From contig NZ_VFTZ01000019.1 of NCBI RefSeq assembly GCF_006440775.1, forward strand, positions 1 through 64,000: a stretch of 64,000 nt of DNA, read 5' to 3'. This DNA comes from Mesorhizobium sp. B2-7-2. Lineage in GTDB: Bacteria; Pseudomonadota; Alphaproteobacteria; Rhizobiales; Rhizobiaceae. Shown here in pieces: positions 33,230 through 41,622 of the stretch (within the stretch, counting starts at the first letter, position 1; each line of letters opens with the position of its first letter). The notes under the pieces are model-generated. The model was not told the origin of the DNA. It saw nothing but the letters and a program-made list of their open reading frames with translations, and did not search any database. The position numbers and the translations under genes were made by a program.

Positions 33230-34852
33230 CTACCCTCTCAGCCCCGGCGCTTCCTGGCCGGTGCGGGCGACATATTCGGTGTAGCCGCCGCCATAAGTGT
33301 GGATGCCGTCGGGCGTCAGCTCCAGCACGCGGTTCGACAGCGCCGCCAGGAAATGGCGGTCGTGCGAGACGAAGAGCATCGTGCCTTCATATTGCGACAG
33401 CGCCTCGATCAGCATCTGCTTGGTGGTTATGTCGAGATGGTTGGTCGGCTCGTCGAGCACCAGCAGGTTGGGCGGATCGAACAGCATCAGCGCCATCACC
33501 AGCCGCGCCTTCTCGCCGCCCGAGAGCACGCGGCATTTCTTCTCGATCTCGTCGCCGGAAAAACCGAAGCAGCCGGCCAAAGCGCGCAGCGGCGCCTGGC
33601 CTGCCTGCGGAAACGAGTCCTCCAGCGTCTGGAAGACGGTGCGCTCGCCATCGAGCAGTTCCATGGCGTGCTGGGCGAAATAGCCCATCTTGACGCTCGG
33701 GCCGCGCGCGACGGAGCCCCCGTCCGGCTCGGAGGCGCCGGCGACCAGCTTCAGAAGCGTCGACTTTCCGGCGCCGTTGACGCCCATCACGCACCAGCGC
33801 TCGCGGCGGCGGATCTGAAAATCGAGGCCCGAATAGATATTGCGGCTGCCATAGGCCTTGTGGATGCCTTTCAGCGTCGCCACGTCCTCGCCGCAGCGCG
33901 GCGCCGGCTGGAATTCGAAAGTCACCGTCTGGCGGCGCTTCGGCGGTTCGACGCGGTCGATCTTGTCGAGCTTCTTCACCCGGCTCTGCACCTGGGCCGC
34001 ATGGGAAGCGCGCGCCTTGAAGCGCTCGATGAAGGCAATCTCCTTGGCCAGCATCGCCTGCTGGCGCTCGAACTGCGCCTGCAGCTGCTTGTCGGCCAGC
34101 GCGCGCTGCTCCTGGTAGAATTCGTAGTTGCCGGAATAGGAGGTCAGCGCGCCGGCGTCGATCTCGATGATCTTGGTGACGATGCGGTTCATGAACTCGC
34201 GGTCGTGCGAGGTCATCAGCAGCGCGCCGTCGTAATCCTTGAGGAATTTCTCCAGCCAGATCAGGCTTTCGAGATCGAGATGGTTCGACGGCTCGTCGAG
34301 CAGCATGACGTCGGGCCGCATCAACAGGATGCGGGCAAGCGCGACGCGCATCTTCCAGCCGCCGGAAAGTTTTGAAACGTCGCCGTCCATCATCTCCTGG
34401 CTGAAGCCGAGGCCGTCCAGCACCTCGCGCGCCCGGCCGTCGAGCGCATAGCCGTCGAGCTCCTCGAAGCGGTGCTGCAACTCGCCGTAGCGCTCGATGA
34501 TCTGATCCATCTCGTCGGCGCGCTCTGGATCGCCCATCGCGTGCTCGAGCTCGCGCATCTCGGCGGCGACCGCGCTGACCGGTCCGGCGCCCTCCATGAC
34601 CTCGGCGACGGCGCTCAAGCCGCTCATATCGCCGACATCCTGGCTGAAATAGCCAATGGTGACGCCGCGATCGACCGAGACCTGGCCCTCGTCGGGCTGC
34701 TCCTCACCAATGATCATTCGGAACAAGGTCGTCTTGCCGGCGCCGTTCGGACCGACAAGCCCGATCTTCTCGCCTTTCTGCAAGGCGGCCGAGGCTTCGA
34801 TGAAGACGATCTGTCGGCCGTTCTGCTTGCCGATATTTTCGAGACGGATCAT
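33230..34852 (-). CDS. ABC-F family ATP-binding protein
   Basis: 540 residues with two ABC ATPase cassettes: Walker A GLVGPNGAGKTTLF and GVNGAGKSTLLKLVAG, signature motifs LSGGWKMRVALARILL and LSGGEKARLVMALML, and Walker B VMLLDEPSNHLD and LLVLDEPTNHLD. The linker between them is Gln/Arg/Lys-rich. No membrane domain is present, so it is a ribosome-associated ABC-F factor of the Uup/EttA type. I chose ATG 34852 because MIRLENIGKQ is the usual start. The longer frame encodes a repeat (SLLPTPY units) from the tandem array. Confidence 0.92.
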   Translation of the reverse strand: MIRLENIGKQNGRQIVFIEASAALQKGEKIGLVGPNGAGKTTLFRMIIGEEQPDEGQVSVDRGVTIGYFSQDVGDMSGLSAVAEVMEGAGPVSAVAAEMRELEHAMGDPERADEMDQIIERYGELQHRFEELDGYALDGRAREVLDGLGFSQEMMDGDVSKLSGGWKMRVALARILLMRPDVMLLDEPSNHLDLESLIWLEKFLKDYDGALLMTSHDREFMNRIVTKIIEIDAGALTSYSGNYEFYQEQRALADKQLQAQFERQQAMLAKEIAFIERFKARASHAAQVQSRVKKLDKIDRVEPPKRRQTVTFEFQPAPRCGEDVATLKGIHKAYGSRNIYSGLDFQIRRRERWCVMGVNGAGKSTLLKLVAGASEPDGGSVARGPSVKMGYFAQHAMELLDGERTVFQTLEDSFPQAGQAPLRALAGCFGFSGDEIEKKCRVLSGGEKARLVMALMLFDPPNLLVLDEPTNHLDITTKQMLIEALSQYEGTMLFVSHDRHFLAALSNRVLELTPDGIHTYGGGYTEYVARTGQEAPGLRG

Positions 34853-34858
34853 GGGCTC

Positions 34859-34995
34859 GTAGGGAGTAGGGAGTAGGGAGTAGGGAGTAGGGAGTAGGGA
34901 GTAGGGAGTAGGGCCAATAAGCGAATGCAAGGGATAAAGGAACCCCTCTTCGCTTCTCGGCCTCGACGTAACCTACTGCCTACTGCCTACTGCCT
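34859..34995. repeat. 7-mer tandem arrays at the 5' border of the ABC-F gene
   Basis: 34859-34913 contains about seven perfect units of AGTAGGG. 34972-34995 contains three units of CTACTGC. Between them is about 60 bp of unique sequence. Like the arrays at 9293-9459, one array is purine-rich and the other roughly of opposite sense. The array extends the ABC-F frame upstream with repeated SLLPTPY residues. Confidence 0.85.
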
Positions 34996-34997
34996 GC

Positions 34998-35741
34998 TCA
35001 CTTCGCGTCGTGGAAGATGATGCCGACCGTGTGTCTCCGCCCCGATCGCAACCGGCTGACACCATGGCGCATGTTGACGCGATAGTGGCCTTTCGTGCCC
35101 TGAATCGGCCGGTTGTGAACCGCGAAGACCACCGCGTCACCGCGCCTCAATGGCACCACTTCGGCGCGGCTTTGCATGCGCGGGCGCTGTTCGGCGAGCA
35201 CGAACTCGCCGCCGGTGAAATCCTCGCCGGGCTCGGACAAAAGGACCGCCACCTGCAGCGGAAAGGCGAGCGCGCCATAGAGGTCCTGGTGCAGGCAGTT
35301 GAAGTCGCCGGGGCCGTATTGCAGCAGAAGCGGCGTCGGCTTCACCTGGCCCTCATCGTGGCAGCGTTTCAGGAAGGCGGCGTGCTCGGCCGGATAGCGC
35401 TGGGCAACACCCATCTTCTCGTTCCAGTCGTTGGCAACGGTGGCGAGTCGCGGATAGAGCGTGGTGCGCAGGCCCTCGATCAGGTTCGGCAGCGGATATT
35501 TGAAATACCGATATTCCCCCTTGCCGAAGCCGTGGCGCGCCATCACGACGTGGCTCCGGAAATGCTCTTCATGCGGGTAGAGCGCGGCGATGTCGGCGCA
35601 TTCTTCCGCCGACAGCAGGCCGGGCATGACCGCGCAGCCATGGGCGTTCAGGTCAGAGACCAGCGCGCGCCAATCTTGTGCTGCGACGCGGGATTCGGCG
35701 GAGCGGCCGGCGCGCCTGGTGTTGAGGGAATGGATGGTCAT
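34998..35741 (-). CDS. 2OG-Fe(II) oxygenase (Oxygenase-NA / PF09859-like)
   Basis: 247 residues from ATG 35741. Iron ligands are visible as His151-x-Asp153 (CLHQDLYG) and a distal His in MRHGVSRL. Arg near RLRSGRRHTVGIIFHD would bind 2-oxoglutarate. YGPGDFNCLHQDLYGALAFP is typical of the group described as oxygenases acting on damaged nucleic acid, but the substrate is not proven. Upstream extension lies in a palindromic element. Confidence 0.82.
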   Translation of the reverse strand: MTIHSLNTRRAGRSAESRVAAQDWRALVSDLNAHGCAVMPGLLSAEECADIAALYPHEEHFRSHVVMARHGFGKGEYRYFKYPLPNLIEGLRTTLYPRLATVANDWNEKMGVAQRYPAEHAAFLKRCHDEGQVKPTPLLLQYGPGDFNCLHQDLYGALAFPLQVAVLLSEPGEDFTGGEFVLAEQRPRMQSRAEVVPLRRGDAVVFAVHNRPIQGTKGHYRVNMRHGVSRLRSGRRHTVGIIFHDAK

Positions 35742-35826
35742 GGGTGTGCCTCCTTGCTTGCCGTCAAAGTGGAGCGAAGGATGTGCATCGGCCACCCGAT
35801 TCCTGCGGAGGTGGGTGCCGGCTTTC

Positions 35827-35990
35827 CCTTCTCCCCTTGTGGAAGAAGGTGGCCTCGCGAAGCGAGGTCGGATGAGGGGTGCTGGAAGGAATGAGGCGGC
35901 GGCGATTTCAACCTTATCGCCAAGCTGGAACACCCCTCATCCGTCTCGGCGCTAACGCGCCGATCCACCTTCTCCCACAAGAGGAGAGGG
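35827..35990. repeat. Palindromic interspersed element, about 164 bp
   Basis: The left arm (CCTTCTCCCCTTGTGG, GGATGAGGGGTG) and right arm (CACCCCTCATCC, CCACCTTCTCCC, GAGGAGAGGG) are inverted copies with an internal loop of about 50 bp. The right arm supplies the last codons of the AhpD-like gene. This kind of CACCCCTCATCC element is frequent in Mesorhizobium from memory. Confidence 0.8.
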
Positions 35991-36524
35991 AGAAGGTCTG
36001 CGATACATCTCCAGCTCCGGATCGAAATCCACCTTCACCGCATTGGTGAACACGCAGGTCGCCACCATGATGCCGGCGAAGGCGGTGAGGTTGACGAGCA
36101 GCGTCTCGTCGTAGCGCGCCTTGAGCGCGGCCCAGGTTTCTTCCGGGACAACATTGGCATCGGCGGCGACCGCGATGCCGAAGGAAATCAGCAGCGTCTC
36201 GTCGGCGGTCGGTTCGGTCGCTTCGGGGTCGAGCCCGTTCTCGATTAGTGCGCGGCGAAAGAAGGTCACGGGAATCTCGGCACGCATCGTTTCGGCTATC
36301 GCTTTCGACAACAGCCAGATGGCGCGGTCGTCGAGCGTGGGCTTGAGAAGGTCGCGCAGCGTGAACCATTCGGCGTAGATGCGGTGGGCGGCCGGCGAGC
36401 GAAGCAGGATGCGTTTCATGTTGGTCATGCGGCCGCGCAGCGCGAGCTCTCGGTCGTGCTCGGCGCGGATGTCGCCCGAGGCGGTCGCGTAGTCGATCGG
36501 CGAAAGATGCGCCATTGCGCTCAC
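35952..36524 (-). CDS. AhpD/carboxymuconolactone-decarboxylase-like protein
   Basis: 190 residues: ASGDIRAEHDRELALRGRMT, NMKRILLRSPAAHRIYAEWF, and a helical core resembling AhpD-like proteins (SKAIAETMRAEIPVTFFRRA). The classical CxxC of active AhpD is missing, so peroxidase activity is doubtful. The last about 14 residues (SPSPLVGEGGSAR) are encoded by the palindromic element, so the native end was replaced. The start GTG overlaps the stop of the OsmC gene (GTGA); an ATG lies nine bases on. Confidence 0.65.
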   Translation of the reverse strand: MSAMAHLSPIDYATASGDIRAEHDRELALRGRMTNMKRILLRSPAAHRIYAEWFTLRDLLKPTLDDRAIWLLSKAIAETMRAEIPVTFFRRALIENGLDPEATEPTADETLLISFGIAVAADANVVPEETWAALKARYDETLLVNLTAFAGIMVATCVFTNAVKVDFDPELEMYRRPSPSPLVGEGGSAR

Positions 36525-36943
36525 CCCAGCGTGGAACGAAGCGCCGGCGCGCCGCGCAGCGTGTTGGAGACGGTGCAGATGTCCTCGGCGTCCGCCATGA
36601 TCCGCGCTTTCATCGCGTCATCAAGGTCGCCGGCGATCTCCAGTTTGACGATGAATGTCTCGACCCGCGAGGGCTCGTCCTTCGCCTTCTCCCCGCCGAC
36701 ATCCGCCCTCACCTCGCCGAGCCGGTCGGCGACGCCGAGGCGGGTGGCGGCGATGCGGGCACTGAGCACCATGCAGGCGGCTAAAGAAGCATGGAGCAGG
36801 TCGAGCGGGCTGAAGCCGGGCGCGCTGACCTGCGTGACCACATCGACCGTGCCGCCGGTCGGGGTCGTGACCGTCGGCAGGCCGCCCGGCGGCAGGACGG
36901 CGAGCGCGCCGACGTTGCGGGTTCTGATCTTGAGGTCCGCCAT
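36521..36943 (-). CDS. OsmC-family protein
   Basis: 140 residues with the OsmC core: APGFSPLDLLHASLAACMVL with the N-terminal active Cys and DAEDICTVSNTLRGAP with the second. Both cysteines of the peroxidase pair are present, so thiol-dependent organic hydroperoxide reduction is plausible. It is upstream of and coupled to the AhpD-like gene, suggesting a shared redox role. Confidence 0.82.
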   Translation of the reverse strand: MADLKIRTRNVGALAVLPPGGLPTVTTPTGGTVDVVTQVSAPGFSPLDLLHASLAACMVLSARIAATRLGVADRLGEVRADVGGEKAKDEPSRVETFIVKLEIAGDLDDAMKARIMADAEDICTVSNTLRGAPALRSTLG

Positions 36944-37000
36944 CGTGCTTCCTTCGTTCTGCTCAGCAGCTCGGTTGATCTGCCTTGGCGCTCAGCTGGC

Positions 37001-37450
37001 TCAGAGATGTTGCCAGATTACCTTGAGCGGCGATCCAATCGCCTGCTCAATCCTTCGCCGTTCCTCGGCGCAGAGGGTGGTCGCGCCAGGATTGACGACT
37101 GTAAGCGAGCACATACCGAACGCGGCAGGCCATACATAGCGGAGGTCGTTGAGCGACGTGGATTTGCTACAACAAGGCGTCACGATAGCGAGGTCGCTAA
37201 AATCCGAAACGGCTGCCTGATCCATGGCATTGCCCCACCAATCCTCCAGTTCGCTCCCGCCGAAGGCGCAGTAGACGCTTTCCGTATTCGCGCCTGCATC
37301 GAAGAAGGTCACTGCTTCCTTGTATTCGATTCCGACATGCTCGGCTTGGGGGAACAGTCCGCGAACCTAGTTGGCAGCCTTTTCCGCCGCCGTCCTATCG
37401 GGACGCCAGTATGGATCGTCAGGAACCATGTGCAGATAATTGTCGGACAT
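37001..37450 (-). pseudogene. Conserved hypothetical gene interrupted by one in-frame TAG codon
   Basis: From ATG 37450: MSDNYLHMVPDDPYWRPDRT, AAEKAAN, TAG (37369-37367, codon 28), then VRGLFPQAEHVGIEYKEAVT and a long open frame through LEDWWGNAMDQAAVSDFSDL and VTPCCSKSTSLNDLRYVWP to the stop at 37001. Both halves fit one 149-residue protein of a family I recall but cannot name. A CAG-to-TAG change would explain it. The remainder could be translated from an internal GTG (37312). The C-A-F-G-G site may be a decayed CxxC. Confidence 0.7.
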
Positions 37451-37505
37451 AACACCTTGTGTGGCAGGGGGACCGATCGTGGCAAGTACCCTTGCGATGC
37501 CCCAA

Positions 37506-37536
37506 CAAAAAAAGGCCCGCCGGAGCGGGCCTTTTG
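37506..37536 (-). terminator. Rho-independent terminator of the phosphoesterase gene
   Basis: AAGGCCCGC (37512-37520), CGGA loop, GCGGGCCTT (37525-37533). On the minus strand the stem is followed by seven T. It lies about 20 bases past the stop at 37555. The short T-run on the other side may also stop plus-strand transcripts. Confidence 0.9.
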
Positions 37537-37554
37537 CAAGAAGGGCTTCGACGA

Positions 37555-39087
37555 TTACTTCGTCAGATCGAGCGCTGCCGTCAGATCGCCCATCGGCGGC
37601 TGGTCGTGGTTGCGCAGCGCCTTGTCGCGGGCGACGATGCCAGGCAGCACAGGCAGGTCGTAGCGGGCGGTGATGAAACGCAGGATCGAGGTTGTGTCGT
37701 ACTGCGTGTGATCGACCATCCCCATCTTCGCATAGGGCGAGATGATGAAAGCCGGGATGCGGTTGCCCGGGCCCCAGCGATCGGCCTTGGGCGGCGCGAC
37801 ATGATCCCAGAAGCCGCCATTCTCGTCATAGGTGACGACCACCAGCATATGCGCCCATTGCGGGCTCTTCTCCAGATGCGCGACGAGGTCGGCCAGGTGC
37901 TGGTCGCCGGAGGTCACGTCGGCATAGCCGGCATGTTCGTTGAGGTTGCCCTGCGGCTTGTAGAAAGAGACCGCCGGCAGCTTGCCGTCGTCGATCGCCT
38001 TGATGAACTCGGTGCCGCCGAGGCCGCCGTCCTTGATGTGCTCGGCCCGCGCGGCCGTGCCCGGCGCATAGGCCGCGAAATAGTTGAAGGGCTGGTGGTG
38101 GAACTGGAAGTTCGGCACGGGCGTCGCGTTCTTGCCGTCGAGCGCCGCCTGCCAGGCGCCCGAATACCACGCCCAGGAAATGCCCTTGAGCGACAGCAGA
38201 TCGCCGATGGTGATCTCGTGCTGCGGCGGCAGCGTGGTCGGCTGTGCCGGATCGGCCAGCGCCTTGTCGCCGCCTTCGGCCGGCTTGTTGGCGCTCGGCT
38301 GGTAAGGCGGCTGCATGGTGTTGACGGCGTAGAAGTCGGGCGTGATGGCGCCGTCATTGGCGAATTTCGGCACGCCGCCCAGCGCCGAGGGCGGCGAGTT
38401 GTCGGCCGGCTTCAGCGTCACGCCATCCGGCTCGACGACGGCGATCTGGGCCTTCACCGGGCTGGTGTCGGCATTCGGATAGTAAGGCACGCAGGCGCAG
38501 GCCAGCATGAAGTGGTTGAGGAAGGAGCCGCCGAAGGCGCCCTGGAAGAAATTGTCGGCGAGCACGTATTTTTTGGCGATCGCCCACATCGGCAGGATCG
38601 AGCCGTCATAATGGCCCATCACCAGAGCGCCGGAATCGGCCCAGGCGACGAACTTGTCGTTCCGGCCGCCGTCGATCTGCATCTGCTCCTGATAGAAACG
38701 ATGCCACAGATCATGGGTGATGACGCCGGTATTCTCGTTGAAGCCTTTAGGATCGTCGATGGCGAATGTCGCGTTGGGCAGATGCGCGCTCTGCGCCTCC
38801 GTTACCACCGGCGTGACGCCCTTGCCGGTCAGTCCGCCCCAGGCCGGCGGCAGTTCGGAAAGCGGCTTGCCGTCGCGATCGAGCTGGCGCGCCTGGTCGG
38901 GCGAAACGTTGGCCAGGCCGTTGGCGCCGGGGAAGCCGCCATAAAGGTTATCGAAGCTGCGGTTCTCGGCGTAGATGACGACGACGGTGTCGATCTTGTC
39001 GTAACCGGGAGGCGCCGCTTGGGCAGCGGCAGAGAGCGATGCCAGCGCCGTGGAGGCGAGGCAAAGGGAGAGAAAGGACCGGATCAT
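37555..39087 (-). CDS. Exported phosphoesterase (acid phosphatase / phospholipase C family)
   Basis: 510 residues from ATG 39087. Signal peptide SLCLASTALASLSAAAQA. The metal-binding nucleophile region VVVIYAENRSFDNLYGGFPG is typical of the phosphoesterase family that includes AcpA and phospholipase C. Later motifs include VVVTYDENGGFWDHVAPP and PAFIISPYAKMGMVDHTQYD with conserved Asp/His. Probably periplasmic or secreted, releasing phosphate from esters. Divergent from a di-haem peroxidase gene, and strongly terminated. Confidence 0.88.
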   Translation of the reverse strand: MIRSFLSLCLASTALASLSAAAQAAPPGYDKIDTVVVIYAENRSFDNLYGGFPGANGLANVSPDQARQLDRDGKPLSELPPAWGGLTGKGVTPVVTEAQSAHLPNATFAIDDPKGFNENTGVITHDLWHRFYQEQMQIDGGRNDKFVAWADSGALVMGHYDGSILPMWAIAKKYVLADNFFQGAFGGSFLNHFMLACACVPYYPNADTSPVKAQIAVVEPDGVTLKPADNSPPSALGGVPKFANDGAITPDFYAVNTMQPPYQPSANKPAEGGDKALADPAQPTTLPPQHEITIGDLLSLKGISWAWYSGAWQAALDGKNATPVPNFQFHHQPFNYFAAYAPGTAARAEHIKDGGLGGTEFIKAIDDGKLPAVSFYKPQGNLNEHAGYADVTSGDQHLADLVAHLEKSPQWAHMLVVVTYDENGGFWDHVAPPKADRWGPGNRIPAFIISPYAKMGMVDHTQYDTTSILRFITARYDLPVLPGIVARDKALRNHDQPPMGDLTAALDLTK

Positions 39088-39306
39088 TGGGAAATGCCTC
39101 GTGGCTTGGGGATGGCTGGAGGACGGCAATGCAGGAACGCAACTGCATCAATGCCCAGCTACTTCGACGCCTTGTCACCTTTGTGACAGTTCCGCCCCGG
39201 CCGAACACGGTTTCGTGAGCGGGAAGACCGGTCATCAATCCGTTGCACTCGATCCTTACGCCGCCAAAGAAACCGGGCGAAGAAATCAGGGATATCGCCG
39301 AAGACG

Positions 39307-40596
39307 ATGGGACGTCGGAAAAATCACGCAATCGCCATTGCAGCGGCCACGATCGTCGCCTCCACCGCGCCCGCCAATACCGAGGAGCCATCCGGTGTCC
39401 ATCCCGGCCCGATGACGCGCCAGGAAGCCTTCGCCCGCGCCGAGGCGCTGACGGCGCTCGGCAGGCAAATGTTCTTCGACCCTTCGCTCTCAGCCTCGGG
39501 CAAGCAGGCCTGCTCATCCTGCCACGATCCCAACCATGCTTTCGGGCCGGCCTCGGCGGCGCCGGTTGAAATGGGCGGAGCCAATCTTGACCAGCCCGGC
39601 GTTCGCGCCGTGCCGTCGCTGCGCTACCTGCAGGCGGCGCCCGCCTTCACCGAGCATTTCTACGACTCCGAGGACGAAGGCGACGAAAGCGTCGACAACG
39701 GCCCGACCGGCGGCCTGACCTGGGACGGCCGCGCCGACCACGGCAAGGACCAGGCAAGCATCCCGCTGCTGTCGTCCTTCGAGATGGGCAACAAGGACGC
39801 GGCCCAGGTGGCCGCCAGCCTGCGCAAGGCTCCCTATGCCGGCGCCTTCAAGGCGGCCTTTGGCGCCGATGTCTTCGACCATCCGCAAGACGCCTTCGAC
39901 GCCGCTGTGGAAGCGCTCGGCACCTTCGAGCAGAGCAGCGCCGATTTTTATCCCTATTCCAGCCGCTACGACGCCTTCCTCGCCGGCAAGGCGCAGCTTT
40001 CCGCGCAGGAACTACGCGGCCGCATGCTGTTCGAGGACGCTGCAAAGGGCAATTGCGCGAGCTGCCATTTGAGCGAACCGGCCAATGACGGCGAGCCGCC
40101 GCAATTCACCGATTACGGCCTGATCGCGATCGCCGTCCCGCGCAACCCGGCGATTGGGGCCAACGCCGATCCCAATTATGTCGACCTTGGCTTGTGCGGT
40201 CCGCTGCGCACCGATCTCAAGGACCGCGCCGAATATTGCGGCCTGTTCAAGACGCCGACGCTGCGCAACGTTGCCTTGCGGAAAAGCTTCTTCCACAACG
40301 GCTATTTTCACACGCTGCGCGACGCGGTCGCCTTCTATGCCAGCCGCGATACGGATCCCGGGCGCTGGTATCCGAAGAATACGGACGGCACGGTCGACAA
40401 ATTCGACGATCTGCCAAAGGCTTACTGGGGAAACCTCAACACAGACCCGCCCTTCAAAGGCAAAAAGCCCGGCGACAAGCCGGCGCTGACCGACGCCGAG
40501 ATCGACGACATCGTCGCCTTCCTCGGCACGCTGACCGACGCCGACCAGGCCGGGCAGCAGGACAAGCCGCCAAGGCAAATCGTCAGAAGCAAGTGA
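39307..40596 (+). CDS. Di-haem cytochrome c peroxidase / MauG-like protein
   Basis: 429 residues. Signal peptide (about 1-25). Two haem-c sites: CSSCH at 69-73 and CASCH near 245. FFDPSLSASGKQACSSCHDP and the TPTLRNVALRKSFFHNGYFH segment are typical of bacterial di-haem peroxidases. It would reduce hydrogen peroxide with periplasmic electrons, or act like MauG on a protein. Divergent from the phosphoesterase across 220 bp. That pairing suggests a shared control, possibly phosphate starvation, not demonstrated here. Confidence 0.9.
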   Translation: MGRRKNHAIAIAAATIVASTAPANTEEPSGVHPGPMTRQEAFARAEALTALGRQMFFDPSLSASGKQACSSCHDPNHAFGPASAAPVEMGGANLDQPGVRAVPSLRYLQAAPAFTEHFYDSEDEGDESVDNGPTGGLTWDGRADHGKDQASIPLLSSFEMGNKDAAQVAASLRKAPYAGAFKAAFGADVFDHPQDAFDAAVEALGTFEQSSADFYPYSSRYDAFLAGKAQLSAQELRGRMLFEDAAKGNCASCHLSEPANDGEPPQFTDYGLIAIAVPRNPAIGANADPNYVDLGLCGPLRTDLKDRAEYCGLFKTPTLRNVALRKSFFHNGYFHTLRDAVAFYASRDTDPGRWYPKNTDGTVDKFDDLPKAYWGNLNTDPPFKGKKPGDKPALTDAEIDDIVAFLGTLTDADQAGQQDKPPRQIVRSK

Positions 40597-40715
40597 CCCG
40601 CTTCCAGTTGGAGCGGACTGCTATCCACCGTAAATGTGTGCCAATGTGAGCCACGTCATAGGAACGCCAAGTCGCGCCTGCTATATTGCCCGTCTCTTGA
40701 CAGATGGAGTCTCCT

Positions 40716-40967
40716 ATGAGGTTCGTCGCGGTGCAGGAGCCGCCAGGGAGCAGCTGGGCGGTGTTCGATGCGGGCAACGGCGCGCCGGCCGAATATGCCG
40801 GCCGGGTGCTTATCGGCCTGACATCGCGTGAGGCCCGCTGGTTCGCCGCCGTGGGCAACGACCACGCCGCCTGGCCGCGGTCCAGCCGACCGGCCGTACA
40901 CCTGCGGCTGGTCAGCGGAGACGGTTGCCTGCCGATCCGGGAAAGGCAAACCCAGGCAGACAGTTAA
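40716..40967 (+). CDS. Small hypothetical protein, 83 aa, W-x-V-F-D family
   Basis: MRFVAVQEPPGSSWAVFDAG then NGAPAEYAGRVLIGLTSREA. GGAG lies about 8 bases before the ATG at 40716. The central motif aligns with the 109-aa (16921) and 58-aa (18585) proteins of this window. The Pro/Arg-rich second half (after about 50) is not shared. Function unknown. Confidence 0.62.
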   Translation: MRFVAVQEPPGSSWAVFDAGNGAPAEYAGRVLIGLTSREARWFAAVGNDHAAWPRSSRPAVHLRLVSGDGCLPIRERQTQADS

Positions 40968-41019
40968 GAAGGCGCACTGCCGGATTGATTCAAGGCGGCG
41001 CGCCCTTGGTTGCTGCCTC

Positions 41020-41607
41020 TCATTGCGCCGGCGCGTAGCGACTCACGACCATGCCGCAGGCATAGGGCTTCGAGCCGAGGAGCTTCAGCCTGCTAAAACC
41101 GCCCTTGTCGAAGATGCGGCGGCCACTGCCCAGAACGGCCGGATTGATGAAGAGCTGGAACTCGTCGACAAGGCCGGCGGCGATCAGCGCCGAGGCGAAG
41201 CCGGCGCCGCCGAACACGGCGATGTCGCCGTCCTCGCCTTGCTTCAGCGCGTTGACCTCACGCGGCAGGTCGCCGCTCACGATGCGCGTTCGTTCCCAGC
41301 GCGAGGCCCCGAGCTTATCGCTCGCCACCACCTTTTCGGCCTCGATGATGCGCTGGGCGAAGGCAAAGAAGCGGTCCTTCGGATATTTCCTCGCCGCATT
41401 GCCCCAATGGGTCAGATAGCCCTCCTCAGCCATCTTGCGGCTCAACAGGATGGTGTCGATGGTCTCGAAAATGGCGTTGAAGTCCCGCTTGAGCTCCTCG
41501 TCCCAGGCGCTGTCGTCGCCCCATTCCCAAAGCTGCCAGCGACGGTCCTCGTCGGCGCCGACAAAACCGTCGACCGACATCTGCATCTGCAGGATGAGCT
41601 TTCTCAT
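41020..41607 (-). CDS. Dihydrofolate reductase / RibD C-terminal domain family protein
   Basis: 195 residues: LILQMQMSVDGFVGADEDRR at the N-terminus, TILLSRKMAEEGY, GDIAVFGGAGFASALIAAGL, and LVDEFQLFINPAVLGSGRRI. This matches the YyaP/YwjB-like group of NADPH-dependent reductases. Substrate unknown. It is downstream of the NAD(P)-binding gene by 15 bp, so probably in one operon controlled by the divergent HxlR regulator. Confidence 0.88.
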   Translation of the reverse strand: MRKLILQMQMSVDGFVGADEDRRWQLWEWGDDSAWDEELKRDFNAIFETIDTILLSRKMAEEGYLTHWGNAARKYPKDRFFAFAQRIIEAEKVVASDKLGASRWERTRIVSGDLPREVNALKQGEDGDIAVFGGAGFASALIAAGLVDEFQLFINPAVLGSGRRIFDKGGFSRLKLLGSKPYACGMVVSRYAPAQ

Positions 41608-41622
41608 GTCCGGTCTCCCTTG

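Noticed and set aside
34859..34995. Possible CRISPR array or origin iterons
   Set aside because: Units of 7 bases without spacers; no replication gene or DnaA boxes seen nearby.
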